Shown here: positions 1-9,294 of the stretch, one piece after another | Numbering within the stretch: position 1 is the stretch's first letter | Layout: every line of letters begins with the position of its first letter | From: Deltaproteobacteria bacterium | GTDB lineage: Bacteria > Desulfobacterota > Desulfobacteria > Desulfobacterales > Desulfosarcinaceae | Direction of reading: 5' to 3' | NCBI GenBank assembly: GCA_021824175.1 | Contig: JAKALP010000019.1 | Location: 35,532 to 99,531, forward strand | Length of the DNA stretch: 64,000 nt | The notes under the pieces: model-generated | The model's database searches: none | What the model was told of the DNA's origin: nothing | What the model saw: only the letters and a program-made list of their open reading frames with translations | Translations under genes and position numbers: made by a program

Positions 1-1065
1 GCCGCCCGGCGGCAGCCGGAAACTCATGCCATCCACCAGCAGCCGGTTGGCAAAGGCTTTGCCCACGCCATCGGCCTCAATAACCACATCGCCCAATCGC
101 GGTCCAGGCGGGATATAAAGTTCCAACTCCTTTTCCTGCTTCTGGGCTTCCTGGGAGAGCAGTTTTTCATAGGCGCTGATACGGGCCTGGCTCTTGGCGT
201 GGCGGCCCTTGGGCGACATGCGAATCCACTCCAGCTCGCGCGCCAAAGTCTTCTGACGGCTGCTTTCGCTCTTTTCTTCCTTGCGTAAGCGCTCCTGTTT
301 CTGCTCCAGCCAGGAGGAGTAATTGCCCTTCCAGGGAATACCGTGGCCGCGGTCCAGTTCCAATATCCAGCCGGCCACGTTGTCAAGAAAGTAGCGGTCA
401 TGGGTCACGGCGATGACCGTGCCGGCATAGGCCTGCAAATGGTGTTCCAGCCAGGCCACGCTTTCAGCGTCCAGGTGGTTGGTAGGCTCGTCCAGAAGCA
501 AAATGTCCGGTTTTTGCAGCAGTAAACGACACAGGGCCACGCGGCGCTTTTCACCGCCCGAAAGCACTTTGACCGGCATGTCACTCGGCGGGCAGCGCAG
601 GGCATCCATGGCCATCTCCAGTTTGGAATCGAGATCCCAGGCTTCCAAAGCATCCAGCTTTTCCTGCACCTCGCCCTGGCGCTTGATGAGCTTGTCCATC
701 TCCTCGTCGCTCATGGGCTCGGCGAATTTGTTGTTGATATCCTCGAACTGCTGGAGCAGATCCACGGTGGCCTGAACCCCCTCCTGGACCACTTCCTTGA
801 CGGTTTTGTCCACGTTCACCAGCGGTTCCTGCTCCAGGTAACCCACGGTAAAGCCCGGCGCCAGAACCGTCTCGCCATTGAACTCTTTATCTACGCCGGC
901 CAGGATACGCAGCAGGGAGCTCTTGCCGGCGCCATTGAGGCCCAGCACGCCGATCTTGGCGCCGTAGAAATAGGAGAGTGAAATATCTTTTAATACCGGC
1001 TTCTGGTCGTAGAATTTGCTCACCTTGATCATGGAATAGATAATCTTGTTGGCTTCGTTGCTCAC
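1..1065 (-). CDS. ettA: Energy-dependent translational throttle protein EttA (ABC-F ATPase), 3' end outside window
   Basis: ABC-F family ATPase that binds the ribosomal E site and gates translation according to ATP/ADP. The visible 355 residues hold the complete first nucleotide-binding domain: Walker [10 protein letters not shown] near residue 40, the signature LSGGEKRR near 165, Walker [12 protein letters not shown] near 185, then the ABC-F linker and the start of the second ATPase domain. EttA is normally about 555 aa, so roughly 200 residues lie beyond position 1. The start is GTG at 1065 ([19 protein letters not shown]), preceded by AGGAGGAG; no ATG start fits. The arm-domain stretch between Walker A and the signature matches EttA rather than Uup. 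The frame is open throughout. Confident on family; the EttA subgroup is from remembered motif pattern. Confidence 0.93.
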   Translation of the reverse strand, partial: MSNEANKIIYSMIKVSKFYDQKPVLKDISLSYFYGAKIGVLGLNGAGKSSLLRILAGVDKEFNGETVLAPGFTVGYLEQEPLVNVDKTVKEVVQEGVQATVDLLQQFEDINNKFAEPMSDEEMDKLIKRQGEVQEKLDALEAWDLDSKLEMAMDALRCPPSDMPVKVLSGGEKRRVALCRLLLQKPDILLLDEPTNHLDAESVAWLEHHLQAYAGTVIAVTHDRYFLDNVAGWILELDRGHGIPWKGNYSSWLEQKQERLRKEEKSESSRQKTLARELEWIRMSPKGRHAKSQARISAYEKLLSQEAQKQEKELELYIPPGPRLGDVVIEADGVGKAFANRLLVDGMSFRLPPGG

Positions 1066-1170
1066 TGAATTCTCCTCCTGATGGTTCAATTAATAGCTCA
1101 CCGGAGATAATAGCCCCGGTGTTTATTTACGCTTCACATGGCGGCCCGACGCGGCGTTTTACTCCTGAGC

Positions 1171-2085
1171 CTATTTCGAAGCAATGGCGGCGCCGGTCAA
1201 TCCCGCTTCCTCGGCCACTTCCGCGGCAATGCCGGTCCAGTCCAAACCGGCTTTGCCGTGGGCCATGGCCGCCAAGAACCGGTCTTCCAGAAGCCGGGCA
1301 ATGCGCATGGGGGTATGACTTTCACTGGCCGTGCGCGCCACCAGCCGCATATCTTTCAAGCCCAACGGCATTTTAAACAGTGGTTGGGTATAACTCTTCT
1401 CCAGGATGGCCCGGCCGTAATTCTGGTAGATGGGACAGGCAAAGAGCGTGCTTCCCAGGGCCGAAAGAAGAGCGCCGGGGTCGGCGCCGTTTTTAGCCGC
1501 GAACACAAATGCTTCGGCCATGGCTTCGATGGCCGCCGCAATCAGGAAATTGGCGGCCAGTTTGGCGGTATTGGCCGCCGCCGGGTTGGCGCCGAAGTCG
1601 AATACCCGTGCGCCGAGCTCGTCCAGAATGGGCCGAATGCGGGCCTTGGCGCCTTCGCTGCCGGCGATGAAATAGGATTGCTTGCGGGCCTGGACCACAT
1701 CGGGCCGCCCCATGACCGGCGCGGCCACATAGTCGCCGCCAAATCGTTGCTGGTCCCGGGCCAACTGCTCGGCCGTGGCCGGCAAAATGGTGCTCATGGA
1801 GATGTGAATGCCGTTTGTTCCCAGTTGTTGGGCCAGATTCCGGTCCGAAAGGACCACCCCTTCCAGCGCGGTATCATCGGCCACACAACTGATCACAATT
1901 CCGCCGGGCTCGGCCGTCTGCCAGGGGTTTTCGACCCATTGAGCGCCCGCGGCGGTCAGCGCGGCGGCCTTCTCCGGCGAGCGGTTATAGACGGTCAGGG
2001 CATAGCCCGCCGAAAGCAGATTCCGCGCCATGGGTAGGCCCATCATGCCCAGGCCGATGAAACCGATACGAGATTTGGTCGTCAT
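1171..2085 (-). CDS. NAD(P)-dependent beta-hydroxyacid dehydrogenase (HIBADH / 6-PGDH-like family)
   Basis: A 304-aa cytosolic oxidoreductase of the 3-hydroxyisobutyrate dehydrogenase family, which reduces short semialdehydes or oxidises beta-hydroxyacids. The N-terminus has the Rossmann motif IGFIGLGMMGLPMARN. The substrate-binding motif appears as SMSTILPATAEQLA near residue 95, and the catalytic lysine as KLAANFLIAAAIEAMAE near 170. Length is typical (290-300 aa). The frame is open 22 codons further upstream, but ATG 2085 has an AAGGAG site (ACAAGGAGCGCTCCC) and begins directly at the Rossmann fold. Glyoxylate/succinic-semialdehyde reductase and 3-hydroxyisobutyrate dehydrogenase are both possible; the substrate cannot be read from sequence. 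It lies downstream of no obvious operon partner and upstream of ettA on the same strand. Confidence 0.85.
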   Translation of the reverse strand: MTTKSRIGFIGLGMMGLPMARNLLSAGYALTVYNRSPEKAAALTAAGAQWVENPWQTAEPGGIVISCVADDTALEGVVLSDRNLAQQLGTNGIHISMSTILPATAEQLARDQQRFGGDYVAAPVMGRPDVVQARKQSYFIAGSEGAKARIRPILDELGARVFDFGANPAAANTAKLAANFLIAAAIEAMAEAFVFAAKNGADPGALLSALGSTLFACPIYQNYGRAILEKSYTQPLFKMPLGLKDMRLVARTASESHTPMRIARLLEDRFLAAMAHGKAGLDWTGIAAEVAEEAGLTGAAIASK

Positions 2086-2444
2086 GGGAGCGCTCCTTGT
2101 TTTGGCTGGATTGGACGTATCTCTCAGGCTGGTTCCAAGTGGCAGTTGCAAAATGTTTAAAACGGCGGCCTTGGAAAATCAAATGCTTTTTGGAATCCGA
2201 AGCAGCGGCTTGCTGAAGTAAACAACGGCGTTAAGGAAGAAGATGGGGCGGTGCCCACCCGCTTAAACCTGGGCACCCTCAATCTTCTTTGACCAGTAGG
2301 ATCAGGGTTTAGCAGAACCCCGCCGAGGAAGGACCGCCCCCCCAAGGGGGGCGATCCAACCTCTTTGGTTCCTTTGGGAGGGAACTAAGTCGGATCGATT
2401 TCCGATCCTGAAAGCCGCATCTTGGGGGGGCGGCCTTCAGGGCC

Positions 2445-2990
2445 CTAATCGATCCTCCTTTTGGCAAAGGCAAAGATAATGGCTTCGTAAATGCAGGCCC
2501 CGCGGCGGACTTGCCGTAGTACGATAAGATAAAGCGCCACAACGGCCGCAATCACGACATCCTGCAGACTCTGGAAGATGGCCATGCCCAGCACATCGCT
2601 CCAGCTGCTGTGACCCACGGTCCAGTGAACTTCCAAGGGCCAGAAAATCGAAACCGGCGCGGTGGTCAGAAAAAGATCGGCCACCACATGGGAGAAGATC
2701 AAAACCGTACACAAACCAAAACTCATATTGGGCAACCGGTGCCAGCGCCGGCTGACCCAGGAAACCAGATATCCGGCCACCACGGCAAACAGCAGGCTGT
2801 GGGTAGGTCCGCGGTGAAAGGCGCTGCCATTGCCGCTGACCAGCAATCCGAAAAGGATATCGACATCTGGCAAATTTGCAAGCACGGTAATGGTCGCGAA
2901 TAAATACAGGCGCGAACTGCAGGAATTGCTTTTATGCGCGGTCTCGAAGGCCGCCAGGCCGATAGCCGTGTGTCCTAATGGAAAAGGCAT
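2445..2990 (-). CDS. YdjM/DUF457-type inner-membrane metal-dependent hydrolase
   Basis: A 181-aa integral membrane protein of the YdjM (LexA-regulated, DUF457) family of predicted metal-dependent hydrolases. Family motifs are visible: MPFPLGHTAIGLAAFE at the N-terminus, NLPDVDILFG near residue 40 and HRGPTHSLLFAVVAGYL near 60, giving the His/Asp set thought to bind metal. About four hydrophobic segments follow, and the C-terminus is basic. The start is ATG 2990 behind GAAAGGAGGCATCCCCCC, a strong Shine-Dalgarno. The physiological substrate of the family is unknown. It stands alone; no LexA box was recognised upstream. Confidence 0.8.
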   Translation of the reverse strand: MPFPLGHTAIGLAAFETAHKSNSCSSRLYLFATITVLANLPDVDILFGLLVSGNGSAFHRGPTHSLLFAVVAGYLVSWVSRRWHRLPNMSFGLCTVLIFSHVVADLFLTTAPVSIFWPLEVHWTVGHSSWSDVLGMAIFQSLQDVVIAAVVALYLIVLRQVRRGACIYEAIIFAFAKRRID

Positions 2991-3343
2991 GGGGGGATGC
3001 CTCCTTTCTTCAATATCAGGGGGATGAGTAAAGCAGTTTTCGTACCAACATTGAGGAATAAAATCGATATGTATATTTTTTTGAGTAATTTCAAAATTAT
3101 AATCGCCAATTCAGCAACCGGCGCTATTGAAGGCACTATCTATTTGATGACTCTACTCCACAGTACGATGTGAAATGTATTTCTCTATAGGTGAGAGGTT
3201 ACATGGGGCTTGAAAAGAAGGGTGGTGCACACCTTAATGGAGTCACCAAGAAATTATTCTTGGTCGCCGGAGTTTGCTGTTGAACGGCTGAATCTTTATC
3301 TGGCTTTTGACCATTCAATCAATTAGCGGTTTAACGATATCTC
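2991..3343. other. Intergenic 353 bp, no gene
   Basis: AT-rich spacer between the start of the YdjM-type gene and the end of the traB-like gene, both leftward. It holds an 8-bp perfect inverted repeat, ACCAAGAA-ATTA-TTCTTGGT (3245-3264), about 80 bp downstream of the traB-like stop. There is no T-run after it on the minus strand, so it is not a clear terminator. No open frame with a ribosome site was seen. Confidence 0.5.
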
Positions 3344-4513
3344 CTACAGAACTTTCATCATCATGGGAAAGGCCACGAAAGTGCCCAGCATGGTGCCGAT
3401 GTTGGTGAAGGCCACCACCAGCAAAATACGGGTCACCTTATTATTCCAGAAGCCGCGCATGGAAAGAATATCATCCTGAAGCCGCTCGAAATCGATCACC
3501 TGGGGTTTGCGCGAAAAGGCTTCCACCAGGCCCGAAACCCAGCCGGCGGCAATCAGGGGATGCAGCACGGCGATAGGCGCCACCAGGACGGCCGAAAGAA
3601 TTGATAACGGGTGGGCCAAGGCTGCCAGGGCGCCTACTCCAGCCAGCAGGCTGGTGGTACCGGCCCACAGTAGTATCATGCTGGTGGCCACATCCTTGCC
3701 GCCCTTGAAAAAGCCATAAACCAGAACCGCCACAATGAGCGACGGAATGAGCCACTTCATCACTTCGCCGGTGCGGCCTTTGGGCGGCAGTGTTTCCAAT
3801 TCCGGCAGGGAGATGGTCTGATCCCAGTACTTTTGAATGCCCGGCACATGGCCGGCGCCCACCACGGCCACAATCTTTTTGCCCGGTGCGGAGCGGATCT
3901 TTTCAGTCAAGTATTGATCGCGTTCATCAATAAGCGTCTTACGAATAGTGGGCAGGGCCTGGCCCACCTCAGCCAGAATTGCTTCGAGCATGTCCTGCTG
4001 TTTCATGCGTTCCACATCCTCGGCCTTGATCTCCTCCACTTCGGCGAAGGAGACCACCAGTTGAAATAACAGTTTGAGGCGCGCCCACCATGACATTTGG
4101 CGCCAGGTGCGCGACAGGGTGACGCGCACATCGCGATCGGCCAGATGGATGGCCGCGCCCAAGGCTTCAGCCGAATCGATCGCCTGCATCATTTCCTGAC
4201 CTGGCTTGATGTCGAGCTTAGCGGCGATCCGTTTTTGAAACGAGGCCAGCAGCAGATTGGAGAGCAGCAGGAAAGCTTTCTTCTCCTTAATGACCTTGAC
4301 GATGTCCATTTGCTGCCAGCTCTCTTTGTTGCGCATGTTTTGATAGCGGCCCTCGCACAGCTCGATGCACACCGTGTCGGGTTTTTCTTCGGCGATGACC
4401 GTTTTGACCAGATCCACGCTTTGCTGGGACACATGGGCCGTGCCCACCACAATAACTTCCTTATCCCCATGGGTCAGACGACGCACGGGATCATTGTTGT
4501 TTTTGGTTTCCAT
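3344..4513 (-). CDS. TraB/PrgY family membrane protein
   Basis: A 389-aa protein of the TraB/PrgY family, named from an enterococcal pheromone-shutdown protein; the biochemical role is not settled. The N-terminal domain has the hallmark VGTAHVSQQSV near residue 22 and a conserved CIELCEGRY segment shortly after. Four hydrophobic C-terminal segments (about residues 245-262, 270-295, 300-325, 365-385) place it in the membrane. The frame is open 49 codons further upstream, but METKNNNDPVRRLTHGDKEV at 4513 gives the usual family length. Spacing to the upstream AAAGGT is long, so the start is moderately certain. It is divergent from the CbbQ/NorQ-type gene. Confidence 0.85.
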   Translation of the reverse strand: METKNNNDPVRRLTHGDKEVIVVGTAHVSQQSVDLVKTVIAEEKPDTVCIELCEGRYQNMRNKESWQQMDIVKVIKEKKAFLLLSNLLLASFQKRIAAKLDIKPGQEMMQAIDSAEALGAAIHLADRDVRVTLSRTWRQMSWWARLKLLFQLVVSFAEVEEIKAEDVERMKQQDMLEAILAEVGQALPTIRKTLIDERDQYLTEKIRSAPGKKIVAVVGAGHVPGIQKYWDQTISLPELETLPPKGRTGEVMKWLIPSLIVAVLVYGFFKGGKDVATSMILLWAGTTSLLAGVGALAALAHPLSILSAVLVAPIAVLHPLIAAGWVSGLVEAFSRKPQVIDFERLQDDILSMRGFWNNKVTRILLVVAFTNIGTMLGTFVAFPMMMKVL

Positions 4514-4671
4514 CGGTACTATAGGTGACCTTTCTAAAATTAACACACGCTTGTCCGGGGGGTGTTCGCGGCAATCGTCCGGCGGGCAGAGCGACTGAAA
4601 GCGAGACCATAATATATGTCTTTGCGTGGATGTCAATGCCATCCCTGGTTCCGATTTCAAAGGAAGCTTCC

Positions 4672-5472
4672 ATGACCGACACCAATCCCTACGCCATAAC
4701 CCAGGAACCCTATTATCTGAGCACTGGCAACGAAATCCAACTCTTTGAAGCCGCCTGGCAAGCCAAACTGCCCGTGATGCTCAAAGGCCCCACGGGCTGC
4801 GGCAAGACCCGCTTCGTGCAGCACATGGCCTGGCGCCTGAAGCGGCCGCTGGTGACCGTGGCATGCCACGAGGATCTTTTTGCTTCGGACCTGTTGGGCC
4901 GCTATCTGCTGCAACACGATGAAACCGTCTGGGTAGACGGGCCCTTGACGCGCGCCGTGCGCATGGGTGCCATCTGCTACCTGGACGAAATCGTGGAAGC
5001 GCGCAAGGACACCACCGTGGTGATCCATCCCCTCACCGACGACCGCCGCATGCTCAGCATTGAAAAGAAGGGCGAAGTACTCAAGGCCCACGCCGATTTC
5101 ATGCTGGTGATCTCCTACAACCCCGGCTATCAGTCCGTCTTGAAGGATCTCAAGCAAAGCACCCGCCAACGCTTTGTGGGCATGCAGTTCGATTACCCGC
5201 CGGCCGACCAGGAAGCCCGCATCGTGGCCCAGGAGGGCGGCGTAGCCCCGGAGATGGCCGCGCGCCTGGTGACCCTGGCCGGCAAAATCCGCAATATCCG
5301 CGAGCAGGGCCTGACCGAGGGCGCCAGCACCCGCCTGCTGATCTACGCGGCCCACTTAATACAACGCGGCATCGAACCGCGCCAGGCCTGCCGCACCGCC
5401 GTTTGCCTGCCGCTGACCGACGATGACCGGCTGCAGGAGACATTGGAGGATTTGATGGCGGATCTGTTCTGA
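4672..5472 (+). CDS. CbbQ/NirQ/NorQ-type MoxR AAA+ ATPase
   Basis: A 266-aa AAA+ chaperone ATPase of the MoxR/CbbQ-NorQ group, which works with a VWA-domain partner to activate or remodel a metalloenzyme. Walker A is GPTGCGKT (residues 39-46) and Walker B is ICYLDEI with D105/E106. Sensor-type YNPGYQSV follows, and a CbbQ C-terminal domain closes the protein. The start ATG 4672 follows AAAGGAAGCTTCC; the frame is open upstream, but that stretch is the divergent promoter. Its expected partner, the large VWA protein, begins at 6216, but a toxin-antitoxin pair sits between them. No Rubisco or NO-reductase genes are nearby, so the client enzyme is unknown. Confidence 0.88.
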   Translation: MTDTNPYAITQEPYYLSTGNEIQLFEAAWQAKLPVMLKGPTGCGKTRFVQHMAWRLKRPLVTVACHEDLFASDLLGRYLLQHDETVWVDGPLTRAVRMGAICYLDEIVEARKDTTVVIHPLTDDRRMLSIEKKGEVLKAHADFMLVISYNPGYQSVLKDLKQSTRQRFVGMQFDYPPADQEARIVAQEGGVAPEMAARLVTLAGKIRNIREQGLTEGASTRLLIYAAHLIQRGIEPRQACRTAVCLPLTDDDRLQETLEDLMADLF

Positions 5473-5502
5473 TGTTATTTAGCGCTTGAACAAAAAGCTG
5501 AA

Positions 5503-5542
5503 ACCAAATTGACATTCGACCTGTTTAAAGACTATATTTGGT
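5503..5542 (+). promoter_or_regulatory. Promoter and operator of the Phd/RelE-type module
   Basis: TTGACA (5509-5514) and TATATT (5533-5538) with an 18-bp spacer form a good sigma-70 promoter 35 bp before the antitoxin start. It is bracketed by the perfect inverted repeat ACCAAAT (5503-5509) / ATTTGGT (5536-5542). Such a palindrome over the -35 and -10 boxes is where an antitoxin-toxin complex would bind to repress itself; that role is inferred. Confidence 0.6.
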
Positions 5543-5572
5543 CAACTTTGAACATTACAAAGGAGACCAGAA

Positions 5573-5848
5573 ATGCCCTTATCCAATCAAATCAAACCGA
5601 TCAGCTTCCTGAAGGCCCACGCCGCGGAGATCGTGCGCAATATCGCCAAGGAAGCAGGCCCACTGATTATCACCCAAAACGGTGAAGCCAAAGCGGTGGT
5701 GCAGGATATCGAGAGCTATGAGCAGATCCAGGAAACCCTGGCGTTATTAAAAATATTAGCTCTTGGTGCGCGTCAGATTGAAACGGGCAAGGTGCATCCC
5801 GCCACCCAAGTGCTCTCACGCCTGCGAGTGAAGCGGGAGACCCATTAA
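5573..5848 (+). CDS. Type II antitoxin, Phd/YefM family
   Basis: A 91-aa antitoxin. The N-terminal MPLSNQIKPISFLKAHAAEI is the Phd/YefM DNA-binding fold pattern, in which the protein represses its own operon; PLIITQNGEAKAVVQDIESYEQ is the typical middle segment. The basic C-terminus would wrap and neutralise the toxin. ATG 5573 follows AAAGGAGACCAGAA, an excellent ribosome site. Its stop overlaps the toxin start by one base (TAATG), implying translational coupling. The pair is wedged between two genes that normally work together. Confidence 0.9.
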   Translation: MPLSNQIKPISFLKAHAAEIVRNIAKEAGPLIITQNGEAKAVVQDIESYEQIQETLALLKILALGARQIETGKVHPATQVLSRLRVKRETH

Positions 5849-6174
5849 TGCCATTTTTCGTCTTATTGACCGATGATGCAGTGCAGGATTTGGAAGAAAT
5901 CTACGATTACATTGAACGATACGATGGTGCCAATAAGGCGAATTATGTTCTTGAGCGGATCGAAAAAGTATTTAGCACCTTAGCTGAAAATCCCCACCGC
6001 GGATCTTACCCTAAAGAACTGCTATCCTTGGGGTTGATGGATTTTCGTCAAACCTTTTTCAAACCCTACCGCATTATCTACCGCGTTATTGAAACCAATG
6101 TTTACATACTTCTGATCACCGATGGCCGCAGAGATATGCAAAAGCTGCTGCAACGGCGCTTGCTGCAGGCATAG
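5848..6174 (+). CDS. Type II toxin, RelE/ParE family
   Basis: A 108-aa toxin of the RelE/ParE superfamily, which either cleaves mRNA at the ribosome or poisons gyrase. Visible family features are LTDDAVQDLEEIYDYI at the N-terminus, the helix ANYVLERIEKVFSTLAENPHRGS, and the beta-strand pattern RQTFFKPYRIIYRVIETNVYILLITDG; LITDGRRDMQKLL is the usual C-terminal active-site region. Pairing with a Phd/YefM antitoxin by a one-base overlap supports the call. Whether it is a RelE-like nuclease or a ParE-like gyrase poison cannot be decided from sequence. Confidence 0.9.
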   Translation: MPFFVLLTDDAVQDLEEIYDYIERYDGANKANYVLERIEKVFSTLAENPHRGSYPKELLSLGLMDFRQTFFKPYRIIYRVIETNVYILLITDGRRDMQKLLQRRLLQA

Positions 6175-6215
6175 CAATAAGTAGGTATACACCGGGCAAC
6201 AAATTGACAAACGCC

Positions 6216-8939
6216 ATGGATACCCTAGAAAAAATCCGCATCGCCGATCCCGAGACCCACACCTGGGTCAAGGGGCGCATTGCACTGTTGGCTTCGCCGC
6301 CTGATGCCCTTTTTTTGAATCGGCTGGCGGATGAGACCGTCTGGGCGCTGTCCCAGGAAGTGGGCCTGGGCCGGACGGTGGCGGAGGGGATCCTGCAGCT
6401 GATGGCGGCCGCCGGCGAAGATAGTGTCACAGTTTATATCGGGCTGGTGCGTGAAGCGGCCCAGACTGGCCCAACTTTGGCGCGGCTGCTGGCCACCCAT
6501 CTGGTGGCCGTGATCAAATCCGATGATCTGCTGGAGCAGTTTTTGGCCGCGCTAAAAATCATGCGGCGCAAGGGCACTTATACTCTGAGCGAGCCTCTGG
6601 AGATCCTCACCGAGCTGCTCAACCGGGAAGAGTTGCCCGCGGCCAGAGCCTTTCTAGACCTGCTGGCCGCCACCTTCGGCCAGGAGATCACATACAACCA
6701 CAGTGTGCGCCTGGTCTATGTGATTCCCAAAGCGGTGCGCGCCATGGCCCCCCGCCGCCGCGCGGCCCAGATTCAAGCCATGACCCGCGTGGTCCGGACG
6801 GATCTCAATCTGCTCGACGATTTTCTGGAAGGGCTGGCAAAGGGTGTGGCACTGTTGGGGCCGGCGGAACTGGATCGCTTTGTGGATCAGGCTTTGGCCA
6901 AATACCGCCAATCACCAGAAAGCGCTCGCGCCTTCATCAGCCTTGGCTCCCAATTGGGCCAGGCCGCCGCCGCGGGACTACGGACCACGGTGGCCCTGAA
7001 TGAGATCAAGAACCAGTTTGACCGCTACCTCAGCGCCCGCCTGAGCCGGCCGGTGGCAGTCAAGCCCCTGAGCGCTTCGGGCCTGGAAAAGCCCGACGGT
7101 ATCTGGATTTGCTCCGACGGACGCTTTATCTATCTGCCCGAAGAGATTGATGCCTTTGACCGCCATGAACTCAATGTGAACGCGGCCAAAACCTGGATGC
7201 GTCTGGAGGCCGGTTTTTTTGAATACGGCACCTTTGCTTTTGATCTGGAGCGGGCCGCCGATTTCTACCCTGAAGTCAAACGTCGTATCGAAGTACGCCC
7301 AACCGAAGGAAATATGGCCGAGCATTGCGATGCCGAGCGTTTCTTCGCATTCTTCGAGTGTCCGACGTTGGCCGAGGATCTGTTCAATCTTCTGGAACAG
7401 GCCCGGGTCATGCGCTGCCTGGCCCACGCTTACCCAGGACTGGCGGCCCAGACCCGGCCTGTACTACAATACGAGATCCAACGCTTGAAAGAAAAAAAAC
7501 GGTGGCAGCACCCGCTGGCCCGTCTCTATGAAAAGATAGTGCTCCCTCCATTCTCCGGCCCGAACCATTTGGTTGATCTGGGGGAATGGGAGCAGGAGAT
7601 GGAAGAACTCTTCCAAAACCAGGCAGATCCCGGAAGCCCGGTGGAAATGACGGCCGCTCTGACGTGTCTGGCCTATGATCGGCTTGCGCCCTCGCTGAAT
7701 TTAGCGCGAAGCCCCTACTCTATTTTGATGCCCCCCTTTGGACGGCGGCTGCGTTGGGAGTTGGTGACCGCTGCCCAGGCCGGCCAGGGGGCGCTGGCGC
7801 GGCGTATCAAGGCCCATCTGGATCAACAGGGGTTGCAGGTCTATCGCTCCGATGTGCAAAACCGACTGGATTCCCAGCAGGGCCGCCTGAGCAGTGAAGA
7901 TATCCGCACCCTGGTCCTCATGCGCAGCACCCAAAGTCTGCCCGCGGCTACGGTGCAGGTGGATTGGTCTAATATCGATCTGAACGCCCTGTTCCAGGCG
8001 GTCGGCATCGATCCTCTGATTTCAGACGATTCCCGCGGCAAAGCTTTTTACTACCCGGAATGGGACAGCCAGCAGCACGATTATCTTCCAGACCATGTGC
8101 GGGTCCAAGAGACCGAAGTAATTGCGGACGGTGATGGTCAATTTTATCGCCAAGCCTTGCAGGACCATCAAGGTCTGGTGGCCCGCGTCCGGCGCGCCTT
8201 TGAATTTCTCAAACCCGAAGGCCTGGTGATTCTGCGCCAGTGGCCCGAGGGCGATGCCTTTGACTACCGCGCGCTCATCGATTTTGCCGTGGACCGCCGC
8301 GCTGGCCGCATTCCCTCGGACCGGCTCTTCATCAAGCGGCTCAAACAGGAGCGCGATGTGGCGGTTTTACTGCTGGTGGATCTCTCCCGCTCCACGGCCA
8401 ACCCGGTCATCGGCGGCCAGCAAAGCGTGTTGGATGTGGCCAAAGAGGCCCTGGTGCTTTTCTGCGAAGCGCTTCAGGTGGTGGGCGATACCTATGCCAT
8501 GGCCGGCTTTTCCGGCACCGGCCGCCATTCGGTGGATTACTTCCGCATCAAGGATTTTGAAACCCCATTGAATGAAGCGACCCAGGGCCGGTTGTCAGCT
8601 CTGCGGCCCCAGCGCAGCACGCGCATGGGCGCCGCCATCCGCCATGCTACATCCCAACTGGCCACGGCACCCTCGCGGGTGCGGCTGCTGATCGTGGTCA
8701 GCGACGGTTTCCCCAACGATCTGGGTTATAAGGCTGACTACGCCATTGCCGACACCCGCCGCGCGGTGCAGGAAGCTCGGGCGCGCAACCTGCACGTCAA
8801 GGCCATCACGGTCAACATCGGCAGCGACCCGCGCCTGGACGATCTCTACGGCCGCATGCACCATCACGTCATCGGCGACGTGCGCGAGCTGCCGGATAAA
8901 TTGCTTCGATTATATGGGACTCTGACGCGGAGGATGTAG
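6216..8939 (+). CDS. CbbO/NorD-type VWA-domain protein
   Basis: A 907-aa protein with a C-terminal von Willebrand A domain, the usual partner of CbbQ/NorQ ATPases. The MIDAS motif is LLVDLSRSTANP near residue 720 (DxSxS), followed by GFSGTGRHSVDYF and VVSDGFPND, the other metal-site loops. The large helical N-terminal part (about 700 residues) lacks a recognised enzyme motif. CbbO and NorD are usually shorter (about 600-800 aa). ATG 6216 is chosen; TTG 6204 in frame is possible, and neither has a good ribosome site. It would form a metal-chelatase-like machine with the ATPase at 4672-5472. The inserted toxin-antitoxin pair separates the two by 743 bp. Confidence 0.85.
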   Translation: MDTLEKIRIADPETHTWVKGRIALLASPPDALFLNRLADETVWALSQEVGLGRTVAEGILQLMAAAGEDSVTVYIGLVREAAQTGPTLARLLATHLVAVIKSDDLLEQFLAALKIMRRKGTYTLSEPLEILTELLNREELPAARAFLDLLAATFGQEITYNHSVRLVYVIPKAVRAMAPRRRAAQIQAMTRVVRTDLNLLDDFLEGLAKGVALLGPAELDRFVDQALAKYRQSPESARAFISLGSQLGQAAAAGLRTTVALNEIKNQFDRYLSARLSRPVAVKPLSASGLEKPDGIWICSDGRFIYLPEEIDAFDRHELNVNAAKTWMRLEAGFFEYGTFAFDLERAADFYPEVKRRIEVRPTEGNMAEHCDAERFFAFFECPTLAEDLFNLLEQARVMRCLAHAYPGLAAQTRPVLQYEIQRLKEKKRWQHPLARLYEKIVLPPFSGPNHLVDLGEWEQEMEELFQNQADPGSPVEMTAALTCLAYDRLAPSLNLARSPYSILMPPFGRRLRWELVTAAQAGQGALARRIKAHLDQQGLQVYRSDVQNRLDSQQGRLSSEDIRTLVLMRSTQSLPAATVQVDWSNIDLNALFQAVGIDPLISDDSRGKAFYYPEWDSQQHDYLPDHVRVQETEVIADGDGQFYRQALQDHQGLVARVRRAFEFLKPEGLVILRQWPEGDAFDYRALIDFAVDRRAGRIPSDRLFIKRLKQERDVAVLLLVDLSRSTANPVIGGQQSVLDVAKEALVLFCEALQVVGDTYAMAGFSGTGRHSVDYFRIKDFETPLNEATQGRLSALRPQRSTRMGAAIRHATSQLATAPSRVRLLIVVSDGFPNDLGYKADYAIADTRRAVQEARARNLHVKAITVNIGSDPRLDDLYGRMHHHVIGDVRELPDKLLRLYGTLTRRM

Positions 8940-8940
8940 G

Positions 8941-8983
8941 TGAGGGACTGAGGCACAAAGGCACAAAGGCACTAAGGGAAAGG
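8941..8983 (+). repeat. Short-period 'stutter' repeat, left arm of an inverted pair
   Basis: Immediately after the VWA gene stop the DNA repeats a 9-10 base unit close to GGCACAAA / GGGACTGA. The 23 bases at 8956-8978 occur as an exact inverted copy at 9186-9208 near the end of the convergent lipoprotein gene. A long stem is therefore possible across the convergent intergenic region. Confidence 0.7.
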
Positions 8984-9139
8984 ACCTCTGTTTCTCGTTC
9001 GTTTGCTTTGCTTCGAGTCGAAAAAATCGAAGTGGAAACATCTTTTTTGACCAAGCCTATCTCTCAGTCCCACACTTACATGACAATGACGTAGAAGAAC
9101 ATTATTCCCACATAGAGCATGGGAACGAGGGGAATAATT

Positions 9140-9156
9140 GGTGCGTAAAACGCACC
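9140..9156. repeat. REP-like hairpin GGTGCGT-AAA-ACGCACC
   Basis: Perfect 7-bp stem with 3-nt loop followed by CTAC. It is one of several copies in this window of a hairpin whose general form is GTAGGGTGC(A/G)..GCACC or its reverse; the others lie at 18.2-18.3 kb and 20.9 kb. It sits in the convergent spacer between two short-period repeats. Confidence 0.6.
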
Positions 9157-9165
9157 CTACCAACT

Positions 9166-9290
9166 TTGTCCCTCAGTCCCTTTGTCCCTTAGTGCCTTTG
9201 TGCCTTTGCCCCTTTGTGCCTCTGTCCCTCAGTCCCTTTGTGCCTTTTGCCTCAGTCCCTTAGTCCCCCTGTCCCTCTGTCCCTCCTCCT
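9166..9290 (+). repeat. Short-period 'stutter' repeat, right arm of an inverted pair
   Basis: About 125 bp built from degenerate 8-10 base units of the form GTCCCTTT / GTGCCTTT, ending at the stop of the leftward lipoprotein gene. It contains the exact inverted copy (9186-9208) of the left arm at 8956-8978. It is not CRISPR: units are far too short and there are no spacers. Confidence 0.7.
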
Positions 9291-9294
9291 CCAC

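Noticed and set aside
2335..2353. CGCCCCCC/GGGGGGCG hairpin as terminator of the YdjM-type gene
   Set aside because: It is about 90 bp past the stop and has no T-tract on the minus strand.
8941..9290. CRISPR array
   Set aside because: Units are 8-10 bases, degenerate, contiguous and without spacers; no cas genes nearby.
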